Below, one piece after another: positions 4,290 to 5,879 of a DNA stretch of 5,879 bases. The stretch is from assembly GCA_903885855.1 (NCBI GenBank), contig CAISKG010000333.1:1-5879 (forward strand), written 5' to 3'. The first letter of the stretch is position 1. Every line of letters starts with the position of its first letter. Under the pieces are notes generated by a model, which worked only from the letters and a program-made list of their open reading frames with translations, ran no database searches and had not been told where the DNA came from. Origin of the DNA: an uncultured Planctomycetaceae bacterium. GTDB lineage: Bacteria > Planctomycetota > Planctomycetia > Pirellulales > UBA1268. Both the position numbers and the translations under genes were made by a program.

Positions 4290-5878
4290 TTCTCGCACTC
4301 CGCCCAGGTGGCCCCCTCGTGGAGGCTCACCTCCAGGGGAACCGAAAGTTCCATGGCCGCCCCCATCTCCTCCGCGACGGCGCGACGCACGTCGGCCGTG
4401 GCCCCGGGGGGGCATTCGAGGAGCAGCTCGTCGTGGATCTGCAGGACGAGCTCCGCAGGCAGGGCTTCGCGGCGCAGCCGCCGGTCGACACGCAGCATCG
4501 CCAGCTTGATCAGATCGGCCGCCGATCCCTGCACGACGGTGTTCACGGCGGTGCGCTCGGGGAGCGTGAGGGAGAACGCGCCGGCGGCGGTGCGCCGGGC
4601 GGCGCGGTCGCGGATCCGTTCGATGCGGCGCCGGCGGCCGAGCATCGTGCGCACCTCCCCCTCCCGTGCGCAGCGGTCGAGGACGTCGTCGATGAACGCC
4701 GCCGCCCCGGCGAAGGTGCGGAAGTAGGCGCCGATGAACGCCGCCGCCTCCCCCTGCGGGATCCCCAGCGCCTTGGCCAGGCCGAAGGCGCTTTGTCCGT
4801 AGAGGATGCCGAAGTTCACCGCCTTGGCCGAACGGCGCATCGCCGGCGTGACGTCGCCCGCGGCGACGCCGAACACCGCCGCGGCGGTGCTCGCGTGGAT
4901 GTCCTCGCCGGAGGCGAAGGCCCGGCACATCGCGCCGTCGCCGGAGAGGTGGGCCAGGATCCGCAGCTCGATCTGGGAGTAGTCGGCGGCGACGAAGCGG
5001 TGGCCGGGGCGACGGGGCAGGAACGCCGCCCGGATCTGCTGCCCCTCCTCGGTGCGCACCGGGATGTTCTGGAGATTCGGATCGCTCGACGACAGGCGCC
5101 CCGTGGCGGCGATGGTCTGGTTGAAGGTGGTGTGGATGCAGCCGGTGGCGGGATCCACCAGCAGCGGCAGGGCGTCGACGTAGGTGCTCTTGAGCTTGGC
5201 GAACTTGCGGTGCTCGAGCAGCATGCGGGGCAACGGATGCTGCGGGGCGAGCTCCTCGAGCACCTCCGCGTCGGTGCTCGCGCCGGTCTTGGTGCGCTTC
5301 ACCACCGGCAGCCCGAGCTCCTCGAAGAGCACCGTGCGCACCTGCACGGGCGACGTCACGGAGAACGGATGCCCGGCGAGCGACTGGATCTCGCGCTCGA
5401 GCCCGGCGAGGCGCTCGGCGTAGCCTTCCGCCAGGGCCGCCAGACGCGGCACGTCGACGCGCAGGCCGTGGACCTCCATCCGGGCGAGCACCGCCGCCAG
5501 CGGGATCTCCACCTGCTCGTAGAGCGCCCGCAGGCCGGCGGCGTCGAGCCCCTGCCGCAGCCCCGGCGCGAGCGTGGCGACCGCCCGGGCCGCCGCCACC
5601 GCCTCCTCGGCCGACCGCGGCACGTCGTTCGCGCCGGCGCCCTCCGCGGCGTCCCCCTCGGCCGCCTCCACGTCGCCCGTGCCCTCCGCGGCCGCCGGCC
5701 CCGCGGCGGCGACGCGTGCGAGCCATTCGAGGCGGTAGTCGCGCCGGCCGGCGTGGAGCAGGTAGCCGGCCAGGAGGCTGTCGTCGGCGCCGCCGTCGAA
5801 GCCGAGCCCCGCGGCGGCCAGCGCGACGTGCTGCGCCTTGAGGTCGTGGGCCCGCTTCGGCAGCGCCGCGTCGGCGAG
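4286..5878 (-). CDS. polA: DNA polymerase I (partial, N-terminus beyond window)
   Basis: Family A polymerase that fills gaps in repair and replaces Okazaki primers. The last 530 residues are visible; the 5' nuclease domain and start lie past the right edge. Numbering from the first whole codon, residues 1-105 are a shrunken 3'-5' exonuclease-like domain (DDSLLAGYLLHAG at 32-44, then an Ala/Gly/Glu-rich linker). The thumb starts near EIPLAAVLARMEVHG (124-138). Polymerase signatures follow: TGRLSSSDPNLQNIP (259-273), motif A DYSQIELR (299-306), motif B RRSAKAVNFGILYG (348-361), QGSAADLIK (450-458), and motif C QIHDELLLE (480-488). All polymerase catalytic residues are present. The exonuclease metal ligands are not: the Asp424 equivalent of E. 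coli is Gln16, and the YxxxD helix is missing. The segment after GRRR is about seven residues longer than in E. coli. The stop overlaps the coaE start. Confidence 0.96.
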   Translation of the reverse strand, partial: LADAALPKRAHDLKAQHVALAAAGLGFDGGADDSLLAGYLLHAGRRDYRLEWLARVAAAGPAAAEGTGDVEAAEGDAAEGAGANDVPRSAEEAVAAARAVATLAPGLRQGLDAAGLRALYEQVEIPLAAVLARMEVHGLRVDVPRLAALAEGYAERLAGLEREIQSLAGHPFSVTSPVQVRTVLFEELGLPVVKRTKTGASTDAEVLEELAPQHPLPRMLLEHRKFAKLKSTYVDALPLLVDPATGCIHTTFNQTIAATGRLSSSDPNLQNIPVRTEEGQQIRAAFLPRRPGHRFVAADYSQIELRILAHLSGDGAMCRAFASGEDIHASTAAAVFGVAAGDVTPAMRRSAKAVNFGILYGQSAFGLAKALGIPQGEAAAFIGAYFRTFAGAAAFIDDVLDRCAREGEVRTMLGRRRRIERIRDRAARRTAAGAFSLTLPERTAVNTVVQGSAADLIKLAMLRVDRRLRREALPAELVLQIHDELLLECPPGATADVRRAVAEEMGAAMELSVPLEVSLHEGATWAECEK

Positions 5879-5879
5879 C

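Noticed and set aside
4290..5726. Extension of the CoaE frame far upstream through polA
   Set aside because: The upstream part is the out-of-frame reading of polA (Arg/Gly/Ala-rich). CoaE's P-loop lies near residue 25 from the ATG at 4289, as expected for the family.

Overview
This is a housekeeping segment of a very GC-rich bacterial chromosome. All six recognisable genes lie on the minus strand, so transcription runs from high to low coordinates: polA (3' part only) > coaE > 269-bp gap > rho > ribH > nusB > ftsY (5' part only). The protein style suggests Planctomycetota, possibly Pirellulales-like: a lumazine synthase with TTHDRHI after the catalytic Thr-Thr-His, a Pol I with LPERTAVN before its second fingers segment, and Rho with PPRAGKT. 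That assignment rests on remembered family features, not a search. I see no mobile element, tRNA, rRNA, CRISPR array or integration scar.

Layout. The right edge (4286-5878) is the C-terminal 530 residues of DNA polymerase I: a degenerate 3'-5' exonuclease-like remnant followed by a complete polymerase domain. coaE (3618-4289) overlaps polA by an ATGA. The only sizeable non-coding stretch (3349-3617) is the rho leader. Read as RNA, its core is strongly C-rich and A/G-poor, and it holds a 7-bp inverted repeat around eight C. rho (1927-3348) overlaps ribH by GTGA, ribH (1370-1930) overlaps nusB by ATGA, and a 54-bp spacer separates nusB (963-1373) from ftsY, which leaves the window at position 1.

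Functionally the genes cover DNA repair synthesis and primer removal (Pol I), the last step of coenzyme A synthesis (CoaE), transcription termination (Rho), riboflavin synthesis (RibH), antitermination of rRNA operons (NusB) and co-translational membrane targeting (FtsY). rho, ribH and nusB look translationally coupled. The terminator Rho and the antitermination factor NusB therefore probably share a transcript headed by a leader that resembles a Rho-loading site. This possible self-regulating leader is the most interesting feature. Smaller oddities are a Pol I that appears to have lost proofreading residues, a loop insertion near the phosphate-binding region of RibH, and single substitutions at usually conserved sites in CoaE, Rho and NusB.
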